Virus record (IMG/VR): IMGVR_UViG_3300011253_000289 | Coordinates: 1-24,290 of that record | DNA from: a virus | DNA length: 24,290 nucleotides | Reading direction: 5' to 3' (one strand) | Part shown: piece after piece, positions 7,122 through 14,762 of the stretch | Position numbering within the stretch: the first letter of the stretch is position 1 | Layout of the letters: every line of letters begins with the position of its first letter | Notes under the pieces: generated by a model | Told to the model about the DNA's origin: nothing | Database searches by the model: none | What the model saw: only the letters and a program-made list of their open reading frames with translations | Position numbers and translations under genes: made by a program

Positions 7122-7384
7122 TACGCCAACTCCTCAGTTTGAGTAAGATTAAAAACAGTAAAAAACTTTGGTACACGTTTCACTTTTTCTTTACCAGTTT
7201 TTTTATCAACCTTCTTAACAGTAACAATACGCTTCAGACCAATACCCTTCTCACCTTTTTTCACAACACGACCAGCATCAAGTGCCTGTTTGAATGTTAG
7301 AAAGTTTGGATCAGAAAATTCAGTCTGTAAAAGAACCACAAGGTTTTCGCCACTATAAGTATTACCAGTTACATAATTTTTCAT
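7121..7384 (-). CDS. ArdC-like N-terminal (ssDNA-binding antirestriction) domain protein
   Basis: 87 aa from ATG at 7382-7384, with GAGAGG 8 nt upstream. The sequence follows the pattern of the N-terminal domain of ArdC-type antirestriction proteins: YSGENLVVLL, then FLTFKQALDAGRVVKKGEKG, then a Lys-rich turn and KFFTVFNLTQTEEL. In full-length ArdC this domain binds single-stranded DNA and is followed by a metallopeptidase domain. Here only the domain is present, at about its natural size. Roles could be DNA protection on entry or ssDNA binding in replication. It sits in the small-gene operon behind the 7703-7731 promoter. Confidence 0.75.
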   Translation of the reverse strand: MKNYVTGNTYSGENLVVLLQTEFSDPNFLTFKQALDAGRVVKKGEKGIGLKRIVTVKKVDKKTGKEKVKRVPKFFTVFNLTQTEELA

Positions 7385-7402
7385 AATATAAACCTCTCTC
7401 AA

Positions 7403-7669
7403 TTATTTAAAGTCAATGGCAAATTCATTACTTCTGCCAATTCTACAAAACGTCATATCAGTAAACTTTTCGACGCTATCTTTAACCGTCATCATATCAG
7501 GAAAACTTACACCTTTGACAAACATAGTACCTGAGTGCCAATTAATATTGTATTCATTAGCGTTACACGAGTGGTACATTTTTGTCAAACCACGAGCAGT
7601 CAATACATCATCAACGATCTTGGTAGTTTTAGCGGTAAAAAGTTCAATGTCAGTAGTAGTAATTTTCAT
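7403..7669 (-). CDS. 88-aa phage protein, unknown function
   Basis: First gene after the promoter at 7703-7731; AGGAGAG lies 7 nt before the ATG. The protein has mixed alpha/beta character (MKITTTDIELFTAKTTKIVD, later SGTMFVKGVSFPDMMTVKDS) and two Cys residues, with no motif I recognise. It heads a tightly packed operon of five more small genes and the HExxH protein, typical of early phage takeover genes. Confidence 0.75.
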   Translation of the reverse strand: MKITTTDIELFTAKTTKIVDDVLTARGLTKMYHSCNANEYNINWHSGTMFVKGVSFPDMMTVKDSVEKFTDMTFCRIGRSNEFAIDFK

Positions 7670-7702
7670 AATTTTCTCTCCTTTTTCTCAATCAATACAT
7701 AC

Positions 7703-7731
7703 ATTATACGGGATCTTGAGAAGAAAGTAAA
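7703..7731 (-). promoter_or_regulatory. Sigma70-like early promoter
   Basis: TTTACT (7726-7731), 17-bp spacer, TATAAT (7703-7708) on the minus strand, about 34 bp before the first small gene. The -35 box differs by one base from the TTGACT used elsewhere in the window. Confidence 0.8.
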
Positions 7732-7745
7732 GCTTTTTTTCGAAC

Positions 7746-7812
7746 TAAATCCCCAGTAAAATCAACGACTTACAGAACGGATACGCAAGTTATTAATTTC
7801 AAAGGGGATTTA
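7746..7812. repeat. Nested inverted repeat in the gap after the helicase gene
   Basis: TAAATCCCC at 7746-7754 is complementary to GGGGATTTA at 7804-7812 (9 bp). Inside it ACTTAC (7768-7773) can pair with GCAAGT (7785-7790), including one G-U. No U-tract follows on either strand, so it is not a standard terminator. The 176-bp gap 7670-7845 holds only this and the promoter. Confidence 0.45.
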
Positions 7813-7845
7813 TTTTAAACTATTTTGGAATATAGACTTCGCTCT

Positions 7846-9240
7846 TTATACCTTTAGAGTATTAAACTTGCTCCTTCCTGAGTCCTTCAGAGGTCTTTCA
7901 CGGTCTCCGAATGTATTTACTGGACCATTATCGTCTACATTGATTAGATCCTCCTGAGCACTCTGCTCGACGTCGTAGAGACGCATTTTAGCACGATCTA
8001 TACCCAATACAAACCTTTTATGATTGTTTGGATCACCATAACGATTCTTCAACTGTTTCACAAGCACCTGATTGAGATTATTAAGCTCTTCGGTGGATAT
8101 GATAGCAAGCATGAAGTCTGCTGTAGCAGGAAGTCCAAACGATTCAGAGGTATCCTCTAGTCCGACATCGGAGTTACTGAAACCTGATCGAGTCGTTTGA
8201 GTAGCAGACCAAATCGGTACATTTTGTTCCACTGCTAGACCACGAAGTTCTTCAGCAATAGATTTGATATAAGTGTAGGTGTTAACCGAACCACCCATCT
8301 TAATACGACTTGAAGCACAGATGTTTAGATAATCAATATAGATCATATCAGGTTTGAACGATTTTTTCAAACGCAACTCATTGATCAGATGACGGAAGTG
8401 ACCAACATTTGCTGCGGCAGTTGGATACTCTTTGACGATTAGTTTGCCTGTTGTTTTGTTCTTTACGCGATTAATCTTTTTGTCGTAGATGTCTTTCGGA
8501 AGTTCGCTGAGTTCATCAAGTTTAACATTAAGAAGATTGGCGTCAACACGTTCAGCAATCTTTTCCTCTGCCATCTCTAATGTAATGTAAAGCACGTTCT
8601 TGCCATCAAGTAGATTAGCAGATGCCATATGACACATTGCTAGCGATTTACCAACACCAGTACCAGCGAGGATAATGTTTAATGACTTCTTTGGAACACC
8701 ACCTTTAGTGATCTTGTTGAGATATTCCAGATCGAAAGGAATACGCTCTTCAACACGATGATAAAAGTCAAACCGAGCGTCAGAGTTATCAAAAAGGTCG
8801 TGACCGACATTAGGATCAAAAGAGACAGCAAGTGCGTCACTAAGTAGAGAGGGGATTGCTCCTTTGTCTTGCTTTCCATCTCCGTCGATAATTTGTATTG
8901 ACTCCATAATCGCATTGTATATTGCCTTTTCTTGACAAAACTTCTCGGTTGTTTGTACCAACCAGTCTCTATCATCTTTTTCGTCAGATTTTAAATCGCT
9001 TACATACTTTGCTATCTCTGCGAATTGATTGTCGTTTAGATTTGCTCTGTTATCAAGTTCAATCGTCAATGCTTCACGTGAAGGAAGTGTGTTAAATTTT
9101 TCAATGAAGTTATCAATTTCTTCATAAACAACACGCTCATTGACATCTTGGAAGTATTCACTTTTCAAATATGGTAGAGTTCTTCTTGCGTAGTCCTCAT
9201 CCGTTATTAGATTCTTCAGTATTAGATGTTCCGTTCTCAT
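7846..9240 (-). CDS. 41: Replicative DNA helicase (T4 gp41, DnaB-type)
   Basis: 464 aa, the usual length for gp41. It would form the hexameric helicase that unwinds the fork and works with the primase. The N-terminal ~110 residues (LILKNLITDEDYARR onward) match the gp41 helical domain. A RecA-type core follows with Walker A AGTGVGKS at 192-199, a Walker B strand in PDMIYIDYLN, and QTTRSG then KNRYGDP motifs typical of DnaB-type helicases. The start ATG follows AAGGGAA and lies 44 bp inside the preceding gene, whose own sequence holds a promoter at 9297-9325. Confidence 0.95.
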   Translation of the reverse strand: MRTEHLILKNLITDEDYARRTLPYLKSEYFQDVNERVVYEEIDNFIEKFNTLPSREALTIELDNRANLNDNQFAEIAKYVSDLKSDEKDDRDWLVQTTEKFCQEKAIYNAIMESIQIIDGDGKQDKGAIPSLLSDALAVSFDPNVGHDLFDNSDARFDFYHRVEERIPFDLEYLNKITKGGVPKKSLNIILAGTGVGKSLAMCHMASANLLDGKNVLYITLEMAEEKIAERVDANLLNVKLDELSELPKDIYDKKINRVKNKTTGKLIVKEYPTAAANVGHFRHLINELRLKKSFKPDMIYIDYLNICASSRIKMGGSVNTYTYIKSIAEELRGLAVEQNVPIWSATQTTRSGFSNSDVGLEDTSESFGLPATADFMLAIISTEELNNLNQVLVKQLKNRYGDPNNHKRFVLGIDRAKMRLYDVEQSAQEDLINVDDNGPVNTFGDRERPLKDSGRSKFNTLKV

Positions 9241-9526
9241 CTGTTCCCTTTACATTTTCAAGTTGCTCATCAAGTATATTCACTAGAATAGCACCCATTA
9301 TACTACGATCTTTCTCATTAGTCAAGTTTAGATCATCTGGTTTTGATACAACTGCGGTCTTAAACTTTAGAACTGCACCGTCTTCGTCTTGTTCCTCAGT
9401 AATACTTACAGTTTGATATTGATAGATAAGTCCCTTATACTCGCCATCTTTTATCTTAATACACCAATGGTCATTATCGCCATCTTGATGATCAATCAAT
9501 TCAAACTCAGGTGCTGCCATTTCCAT
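9197..9526 (-). CDS. Acidic phage protein of unknown function
   Basis: About 109 aa. Three nearby ATGs are possible; I chose 9524-9526 because AAGGAG lies 6 nt upstream, while the ATG at 9529 is only 3 nt from it. The product is acidic, with a beta-rich centre (WCIKIKDGEYKGLIYQYQTV) and a Glu/Asn/Thr-rich tail overlapping the helicase start by 44 bp. I recall similar small acidic proteins in marine T4-like phages beside recombination genes, without function. It encloses the helicase promoter. Confidence 0.72.
   Translation of the reverse strand: MEMAAPEFELIDHQDGDNDHWCIKIKDGEYKGLIYQYQTVSITEEQDEDGAVLKFKTAVVSKPDDLNLTNEKDRSIMGAILVNILDEQLENVKGTDENGTSNTEESNNG
9297..9325 (-). promoter_or_regulatory. 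Sigma70-like promoter inside a coding region, upstream of gene 41
   Basis: TTGACT (9320-9325), 17 bp, TATAAT (9297-9302) on the minus strand, within the acidic-protein gene and about 55 bp before the gp41 start. Boxes and spacing are identical to the uvsX promoter. Confidence 0.7.
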
Positions 9527-10098
9527 CATAAACTCCTTTTTTCTAATACCCATCTTGGTGGTATCTTCCATAAGTTACAAACGAATGATCTTCTTACACC
9601 TTTTGTTACACTTGTAACTCTATGTATGCAAGAGGGATCAAAGATAATCAATCTGTTTGGAACAGGTTGTATTCTTTCTATCTCACCATGTTCTCGTTTC
9701 ACTTCTAGATACCCACCTTCAGGTAGTTCTTTGTGTGCGTAGTAAATAAATCCATGCTTTGAGACTTTTGCCTTTCCCTCAGCAATCCACTGTTGTTCAA
9801 TTTCCTCCGACATATCTCGTCCATAATTTATTATGTCAGAATCACTATGGAATCCTAGATCTTTATAATCACCTTCGGCATTCATTGAATGACTCCAGTA
9901 TTCCCAACCAACTATTTCTACTGGTTTGGGTGTGAAGAAATAATTATCCCAAACATGTTTACAAAATTCTTCTTTGTAATCTTGTATTTCTAGTCCACAC
10001 CTGTACCAAGATAGGGGTAAATTTTCTTCCCAAAGTTCTTCACTTTCCATTGAAGTCTTCAGATCACCCTCTGGTAATAAGTTATCGTATATAAACAT
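9526..10098 (-). CDS. 2OG-Fe(II) oxygenase-like protein (copy B)
   Basis: 190 aa. It shows the iron-binding facial triad of 2-oxoglutarate/Fe(II) dioxygenases: GFHSDSD with His84 and Asp86, then IFDPSCIHRVTSVTKGVRRS with His159 and an Arg at 169/170 that would bind 2OG. It is clearly a paralogue of the gene just upstream: both begin with a DNLLPEGD/DDFLPEGD block and share GWEYW, KELP.GGYL and HGEIERIQP/NGEIERIQP segments. The substrate is unknown; prolyl hydroxylase-like enzymes in phages may modify protein or DNA. The start overlaps the preceding stop (TAATG) with little ribosome-site signal, so it is probably coupled. Confidence 0.85.
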   Translation of the reverse strand: MFIYDNLLPEGDLKTSMESEELWEENLPLSWYRCGLEIQDYKEEFCKHVWDNYFFTPKPVEIVGWEYWSHSMNAEGDYKDLGFHSDSDIINYGRDMSEEIEQQWIAEGKAKVSKHGFIYYAHKELPEGGYLEVKREHGEIERIQPVPNRLIIFDPSCIHRVTSVTKGVRRSFVCNLWKIPPRWVLEKRSL

Positions 10099-10652
10099 TA
10101 TAGATATGGAGTGTTTTCAAATAAATTCATACCATCTTCTCCATAGTGCCAAGGTTTTTCATCCCATGCTACAGATATAAGAGAAGATCTAATTCCTTCG
10201 GTTATCAACGAAACAGTATGAAATGTTTCAGAATCAAATATCACCAATCTATTTGGTTTTGGTTGTATTCGTTCTATCTCACCGTTTTGTCTTTGTAACA
10301 ATAAATATCCACCTTTTGGTAATTCTTTTTGCGCTAGATATGAAAAACTAAATTTAGCAAATTTAAGCGGATGACCTTTTAAATCATCTGGATCAATGGT
10401 ATTATTATCTTGATGAAATCCCAACTGAGCACCAGTCTTCAAAGCTTTAGTCCAATATTCCCAACCAGTAATACCATCTATATGCTTTGAATATATTTGT
10501 TTCCAAACTAATGATGAGAACTCTTCAAATACATTTATGGGGTCATCGTCAATGTTTTGCCATCGCCAGTGACTGTTTTTTACCCATAGTGATTCATCCC
10601 AAAGTTTTTCTTTAAAATCACCCTCTGGTAAGAAGTCGTCAATCAGTAACAT
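10098..10652 (-). CDS. 2OG-Fe(II) oxygenase-like protein (copy A)
   Basis: 184 aa from ATG at 10650-10652. The triad is GFHQDN (His80, Asp82) and SETFHTVSLITEGIRSS (His145, with Arg155 for 2OG). Compared with copy B, the stretch between Asp and the distal His is shorter and the C-terminus differs (WHYGEDGMNLFENTPYL), so the two have diverged in what they contact. It overlaps the 3' end of uvsX by 14 bp in another frame. A longer in-frame start inside uvsX exists, but alignment with copy B favours the MLLIDDFLPEGD start. Confidence 0.85.
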   Translation of the reverse strand: MLLIDDFLPEGDFKEKLWDESLWVKNSHWRWQNIDDDPINVFEEFSSLVWKQIYSKHIDGITGWEYWTKALKTGAQLGFHQDNNTIDPDDLKGHPLKFAKFSFSYLAQKELPKGGYLLLQRQNGEIERIQPKPNRLVIFDSETFHTVSLITEGIRSSLISVAWDEKPWHYGEDGMNLFENTPYL

Positions 10653-11685
10653 CTTCTGTTTCGACTTCCTGTTCAACTTCCCGACCATACATAAACTCTT
10701 TTGCTGCACATTCTTCTAGTTGCTCAAGTAGTTCAGGTGTAAAGTATTTTTCAGGATCAGAGTTGATTGCCTTGCCGAATACTTTAGAACCATCAGGCAG
10801 TTCATATCGAGTTGATACTTTTTTGATAACGTTGTACTTTTCGGCAAGATCTAATAAACCATAATACCGATCAAGTCCTTTATCGTAGGAAAGTTTGATT
10901 TCAATCTTTTTGTTTTCTTTAGTGAAGCGAGACTTGTGAGTAGTTGCCTTGATAATATTACCGATCACCTCAGTGCCGTCTTTATCTTTCTTCTTGCCAA
11001 GCATGATAATAGAAGATGCGGCATACTTGAGACCAGATCCACCACTGATTTCTTTGGTGGGAATATAAGCACCAACCACATCATAGACATGATTGGTGAC
11101 GAGCAGCGGAACATTCGCTTTCGCTAACTTGAGCGAGAGAACACGGAACGTGCCACGCAATAACTGTGCTTTCGTCATGTCGCGTTTGTTCGCGCCTGAT
11201 TCAGTATCTTCCAACTCTTTCATGGAGGAAAGCATACCAAGCGAATCAAGAACCATTAGCATAGGTTTCCTAGACTCTTCAGGTGTGTCTATGTAGTTAG
11301 TTAGGATGCGTGTTGCGCTCGTGCGAAACTCTTCAATAGAAGTTGGTTCGGCAATGACGACACGTGTGGTATCAATACCACGATCTGCCATCATTCCCTT
11401 TGTAACTGCTGCTTCGGTATCAAAGTAGATTACACCACCTTCAGGATTCTTATCAAGAAATGTCTTTAGAACACTGAGTACAAAGAATGTTTTACCAGTT
11501 GCCGATTCACCAGCAAACGCAGTAATCTTATTGTTGGGAACACCGCCATAGATGCTACCAGACATAAGAGCATTCAACGCATACGATCCTGTATCAATCG
11601 ATCCACTGTACTCAGAACTATTACCACCTTCACTCAGGAGATTAGTATTGTCAATCCCCTTTACCATATCTTTCAAAAAATCCAT
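10639..11685 (-). CDS. uvsX: UvsX, RecA-like recombinase
   Basis: 348 aa from ATG at 11683-11685, with TGGAG 8 nt upstream. It would form filaments on ssDNA for strand exchange and recombination-dependent replication. The RecA core has Walker A GESATGKT at 59-66, a Walker B strand in PMLMVLDSLGML, and LLVTNHVYDVVGAY then SGGSGLKYAAS, the loop and binding region of UvsX. The C-terminus is acidic (EVEQEVETEDVTD), as in T4 UvsX, where an acidic tail affects partner binding. It has its own promoter at 11713-11741. Confidence 0.95.
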   Translation of the reverse strand: MDFLKDMVKGIDNTNLLSEGGNSSEYSGSIDTGSYALNALMSGSIYGGVPNNKITAFAGESATGKTFFVLSVLKTFLDKNPEGGVIYFDTEAAVTKGMMADRGIDTTRVVIAEPTSIEEFRTSATRILTNYIDTPEESRKPMLMVLDSLGMLSSMKELEDTESGANKRDMTKAQLLRGTFRVLSLKLAKANVPLLVTNHVYDVVGAYIPTKEISGGSGLKYAASSIIMLGKKKDKDGTEVIGNIIKATTHKSRFTKENKKIEIKLSYDKGLDRYYGLLDLAEKYNVIKKVSTRYELPDGSKVFGKAINSDPEKYFTPELLEQLEECAAKEFMYGREVEQEVETEDVTD

Positions 11686-11712
11686 ATTATATTCTCCAAT
11701 TGTCAAACATCT

Positions 11713-11741
11713 ATTATACTATATTATTCCCCACGAGTCAA
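11713..11741 (-). promoter_or_regulatory. Sigma70-like promoter for uvsX
   Basis: TTGACT (11736-11741), 17 bp, TATAAT (11713-11718). The -35 box lies in the last codons of the 136-aa gene; about 20 nt of leader precede the uvsX ATG. Confidence 0.85.
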
Positions 11742-12134
11742 GGAAAGCAGTTTAGTAATTTGCGTCTCAACTGCTTCTTGTCGATTTGGCCAATGTATGT
11801 AATCCTTATCTGAAGACTTGATTAGATTGACCAACAAAGGCATAATGAGTTTCTCAATCTCTACAAGCTTCTTTTGTACTTCTGCTTCTTTAGTAGATTT
11901 GATTACATCAAACTCATCATCAAGATTCATCATCTTAGCACTAAGTGAATTGATTGCGGTAACTGCTGCATCCATCTTCTGCTCAATGCGTAGGATGTTA
12001 TCATTGATGCCATCAACATCACCTGCTATTTCAGATGTGTCTACTTTAATTGGACCAGACGCAGGTGGTTCGTCAACTGCGTTAAATCCGAAATCGTATC
12101 CGCTTAGATATTCCTCTGGTATATTCGTTGCCAT
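11724..12134 (-). CDS. 136-aa coiled-coil phage protein, unknown function
   Basis: AAGGAG lies 7 nt before the ATG, 12 bp after the polymerase stop. The N-terminus (IPEEYLSGYDFGFNAVDE) looks like a short conserved motif. Residues 40-110 form heptad-like helices (NDNILRIEQKMDAAVTAINS, EAEVQKKLVEIEKL), likely coiled coil, and the end is helical. I recall relatives beside uvsX or gene 43 in marine T4-like phages without a named role. It could be a structural or replication accessory protein. Confidence 0.8.
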   Translation of the reverse strand: MATNIPEEYLSGYDFGFNAVDEPPASGPIKVDTSEIAGDVDGINDNILRIEQKMDAAVTAINSLSAKMMNLDDEFDVIKSTKEAEVQKKLVEIEKLIMPLLVNLIKSSDKDYIHWPNRQEAVETQITKLLSLTRGE

Positions 12135-12146
12135 TTTACTACTCCT

Positions 12147-13265
12147 TTATCCGAAGAAGTCCTCAAGTGTATTTGCTTTCTCAGGACTCCAACCAACACT
12201 GTTCAGTATGATTTTCAATGGTTCCAAAAACGACTTATCAAACTGCAAGTCATAGTCAATATATTGAGCAATACCAAACTTCTTTGGTAATGTACTCAAC
12301 ACACTAATAACATTTTGACGAGCAGGATTTGGTACTTTCAGATAACAAAATTTGATCTTCTCTCCGTCCTTGATCAATTCATACTGTTTGGTCAGTTTGT
12401 TTATCTTTAGTAAGTGATTGTATACAAGCGCACCTCTCGCGTGTATCGGTGTGCCTTTTGGTATAATCAAGTTCTTGTCTTTGATAGTATATTTATTAAG
12501 ATCAGATATTGATCGTGGGAATGCAACGTCCTCGAACGGCATTGATCTAAACTCTTCACGGAAACTGTTAATGTAATCTTGTGCAGTTTTCTCATCCTCA
12601 TTCATAATAATCGAGATTGCTTTCTTCAGCGCACCTCGACAGACAGCAGGTGTTGAGGACTTAACCGTTTCAATACCCATCATCTTGAGTTTGGGTTCAG
12701 CGTATCGCACACCCTCGTTATCATACACGTTTAGTATGTATCGTTTCTTAGCAGTCCATACACCTTTATCCGCAATTGCTTCTCGCTTCATAAACATCTT
12801 CTGCGAGTATGCATTCATATTCTCAGCAAGTAACTGGTAACATTTGTCAATATATGGTTCAATTTTCTTTTCAGCAACAGTGTCCAAGAAGGCAACGATT
12901 TTATCGACTGATGGTATTTCACGTCTCTCTTTATAGACCTTGCCCACAAGTTTATCAAAAGTAATGTATAGCGAGTCTGTATCCGATGCAATAACATAAT
13001 CTTTTCCCTTCGTGTCAAGTATTTTGTTTAGATATTCGTTCATCATACGTTCAATCCAACGTATAGACAACTGACCGCTCAATGTAATACCCTCTGCCAT
13101 ACGCACGTCAAAGTGTCGGAAGTATTTGTTACCCAACGCACCATAAGCAGAGTTCAACTGAACCTTCTTTGCTAACTGTAGATTCTTAAACTTAGAGATA
13201 TCCTTTTGTAGTTGCACTCGTTCAATAAGCAACTCTTGTTTTGTCATCTCATCAATTGATTTCAT
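12147..13265 (-). CDS. 43B: DNA polymerase gp43, C-terminal part (fingers, palm C, thumb)
   Basis: 372 aa carrying the second half of a family B polymerase. Motif B is LAKKVQLNSAYGALGNKYFR at 31-50; motif C is ASDTDSLY with the catalytic DTDS at 95-98; then WTAKKRYILNVYDNEGVRYAEP, MMGIETVKSSTP and the thumb. It ends TLEDFFG, like the clamp-binding tail of T4 gp43. The ATG overlaps the end of the N-terminal part by 14 bp in the +1 frame, with AGGA 6 nt upstream. It may be a real separate subunit reassembling with 43A, the product of a frameshift, or a sequencing indel. Confidence 0.93.
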   Translation of the reverse strand: MKSIDEMTKQELLIERVQLQKDISKFKNLQLAKKVQLNSAYGALGNKYFRHFDVRMAEGITLSGQLSIRWIERMMNEYLNKILDTKGKDYVIASDTDSLYITFDKLVGKVYKERREIPSVDKIVAFLDTVAEKKIEPYIDKCYQLLAENMNAYSQKMFMKREAIADKGVWTAKKRYILNVYDNEGVRYAEPKLKMMGIETVKSSTPAVCRGALKKAISIIMNEDEKTAQDYINSFREEFRSMPFEDVAFPRSISDLNKYTIKDKNLIIPKGTPIHARGALVYNHLLKINKLTKQYELIKDGEKIKFCYLKVPNPARQNVISVLSTLPKKFGIAQYIDYDLQFDKSFLEPLKIILNSVGWSPEKANTLEDFFG

Positions 13266-14688
13266 TTAGTTTCCTGTTCACTTGTTCAAGTCTATCCTGC
13301 GCTTCAAGCATAGACTTCTTTGCCTTCACTCGATCATTGTACATTCTATTCATCATTTCAGGCAGAAATCCCATCTTATCTTTACGATAACAAGTACCAT
13401 TCGCTGCCACTGAGTTTTCGGTTTTGTTAGTATAAGTCCCATTGATAGCATCTTCAATTGAAAAGGTTTCACGAGTATCCTCTATGAATGTGTCGGGAGA
13501 TATGTTGTATTGCATGATAAGGTGTGGATACAAACTGTTAAGATCAAAACTCACGACCCACTTATGCATACCGACCTTGGGATCCTTCACATAAGCACCA
13601 GCGAACTGAGAAAACTTATCTTTACGTTCTTTCGGTGGTATGGCAATCTTACGATCCGCCAACCAGTTATGTATCAACACGTCCCACATACGCACCTGAG
13701 TAAACACATCGCTGTAGTTTACCTTCGCGTCATACGCAATCGCAAGTGCCATCTCAATCAACTTCATCTTATCTTCGATCTTATCAATAAGTTCGACGTC
13801 TTTAATATTATAGTCGATAAACTTCTCATAGTCAAGTTTATAGAGTTGATGTAGCGTTTCTACTTCGGAGTAGTCAAGTTTCTTCTCACCGAGTTCAACG
13901 TGAGCAATGTGATCAAGTCTGTAACTCTCTTGCTGAGAATAGGTAAACTTTCTGTAAAGATCTAGATAGTCAAGAACTGTAATGCCTACAAACTCAACGT
14001 CGATTTGCTTACGATTGAATTTTTCGTATTCACGTTCGTTAATCAAACCAACAGGTGACAGTTTCTTTGATACTTGATCGCCAAGAAGTTTAGTCATACG
14101 ATTGTACAGATAAGGAACATCAAATCCTTGTACGTTCCAACCAGTAATGATATCCACATCCCACATACGCCAGTGCTTTAGGAAGTTCAGCAATAGTTCT
14201 CGCTCATCCTTACACTGCAGATAAGTTACATTGTCGGACTTTACCGTATAATCCTGACAACCAAACGTATAATACGCACCATCAAGCGATACGGTGATAG
14301 CAGTAACAGGTTGATTAGAAAGTTGAGGATCAGGGAAACCTTCTTCAGAACCCACCTCAATATCAATATTAAGAACTCGAATATAATCTGTGTCATAGTC
14401 TTGTGTGTAGTTTTCGTTTACGCAAACATAGTCGTATAATGTTGATCCATAGATCTTGAAGTTATCTACTTCAGTGTATTTCTTAACGAAATCCCTAGCA
14501 TCTCGAATACCTCCCATTTCAATTGCTTCAAGTGGTTCACCATCAATTGCCTGCCAATTAGAATTATTTCTAGCAGGGACATAGAGTGTAGGATTATATG
14601 GAATACGATCCGTGAATCTTTTGCCGTTATCATAACCACGCACGATAACGTAGTTGCCACGCATAAAAAAGTTTGTGTAAAATTTCAT
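13252..14688 (-). CDS. 43A: DNA polymerase gp43, N-terminal part (exonuclease, palm motif A)
   Basis: 478 aa from ATG at 14686-14688; MKFYTNFFMRGNYVIV matches the start of T4-type gp43, so the longer upstream reading is rejected. Exonuclease motifs: LNIDIEVGSE (Exo I, about 107-112), WNVQGFDVPYL (Exo II, 184-194), YNIKDVELID (Exo III, 293-302). Polymerase motif A is SFDLNSLYPHLIMQYNISPD at 380-399. It stops after a charged helix (KAKKSMLEAQDRLEQVNRKL) that in intact gp43 leads into the fingers. Together with 43B the length is about 850 aa, near the T4 size, so no large piece is lost. Confidence 0.95.
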   Translation of the reverse strand: MKFYTNFFMRGNYVIVRGYDNGKRFTDRIPYNPTLYVPARNNSNWQAIDGEPLEAIEMGGIRDARDFVKKYTEVDNFKIYGSTLYDYVCVNENYTQDYDTDYIRVLNIDIEVGSEEGFPDPQLSNQPVTAITVSLDGAYYTFGCQDYTVKSDNVTYLQCKDERELLLNFLKHWRMWDVDIITGWNVQGFDVPYLYNRMTKLLGDQVSKKLSPVGLINEREYEKFNRKQIDVEFVGITVLDYLDLYRKFTYSQQESYRLDHIAHVELGEKKLDYSEVETLHQLYKLDYEKFIDYNIKDVELIDKIEDKMKLIEMALAIAYDAKVNYSDVFTQVRMWDVLIHNWLADRKIAIPPKERKDKFSQFAGAYVKDPKVGMHKWVVSFDLNSLYPHLIMQYNISPDTFIEDTRETFSIEDAINGTYTNKTENSVAANGTCYRKDKMGFLPEMMNRMYNDRVKAKKSMLEAQDRLEQVNRKLNEIN

Positions 14689-14697
14689 AGTAGATCT

Positions 14698-14726
14698 ATT
14701 ATATAATAATTCACGGTTCAAGTCAA
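14698..14726 (-). promoter_or_regulatory. Sigma70-like promoter for DNA polymerase
   Basis: TTGACT (14721-14726), 17 bp, TATAAT (14698-14703). The T-tract of the hsp20 terminator ends one base before the -35 box. The expected transcription start is within a few bases of the polymerase ATG. Confidence 0.85.
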
Positions 14727-14727
14727 T

Positions 14728-14752
14728 AAAAAAGGGAAGCATTGCGCTTCCC
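14728..14752 (-). terminator. Rho-independent terminator after hsp20
   Basis: GGGAAGC pairs with GCTTCCC (7 bp, 5-nt loop), followed by TTTTTT on the minus strand. It lies 10 bp past the hsp20 stop. Confidence 0.9.
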
Positions 14753-14762
14753 TTCCCTGAGA

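Noticed and set aside
7746-7812. tRNA-like fold
   Set aside because: Size and outer stem are tRNA-like, but there is no T-loop GTTCRA inside the fold, no proper D arm and no anticodon stem of normal length.
13807-13835. TTGACT-N17-TATAAT inside the polymerase gene
   Set aside because: The boxes match the other promoters exactly, but they encode conserved Exo III-region residues (LDYEKF...YNIKD) and lie more than 500 bp from the next start, so coincidence is likely. RNA mapping would settle it.
14689-14742. Longer start of the polymerase N-terminal ORF
   Set aside because: It would run through the promoter and terminator stem; the family start matches the ATG at 14688.
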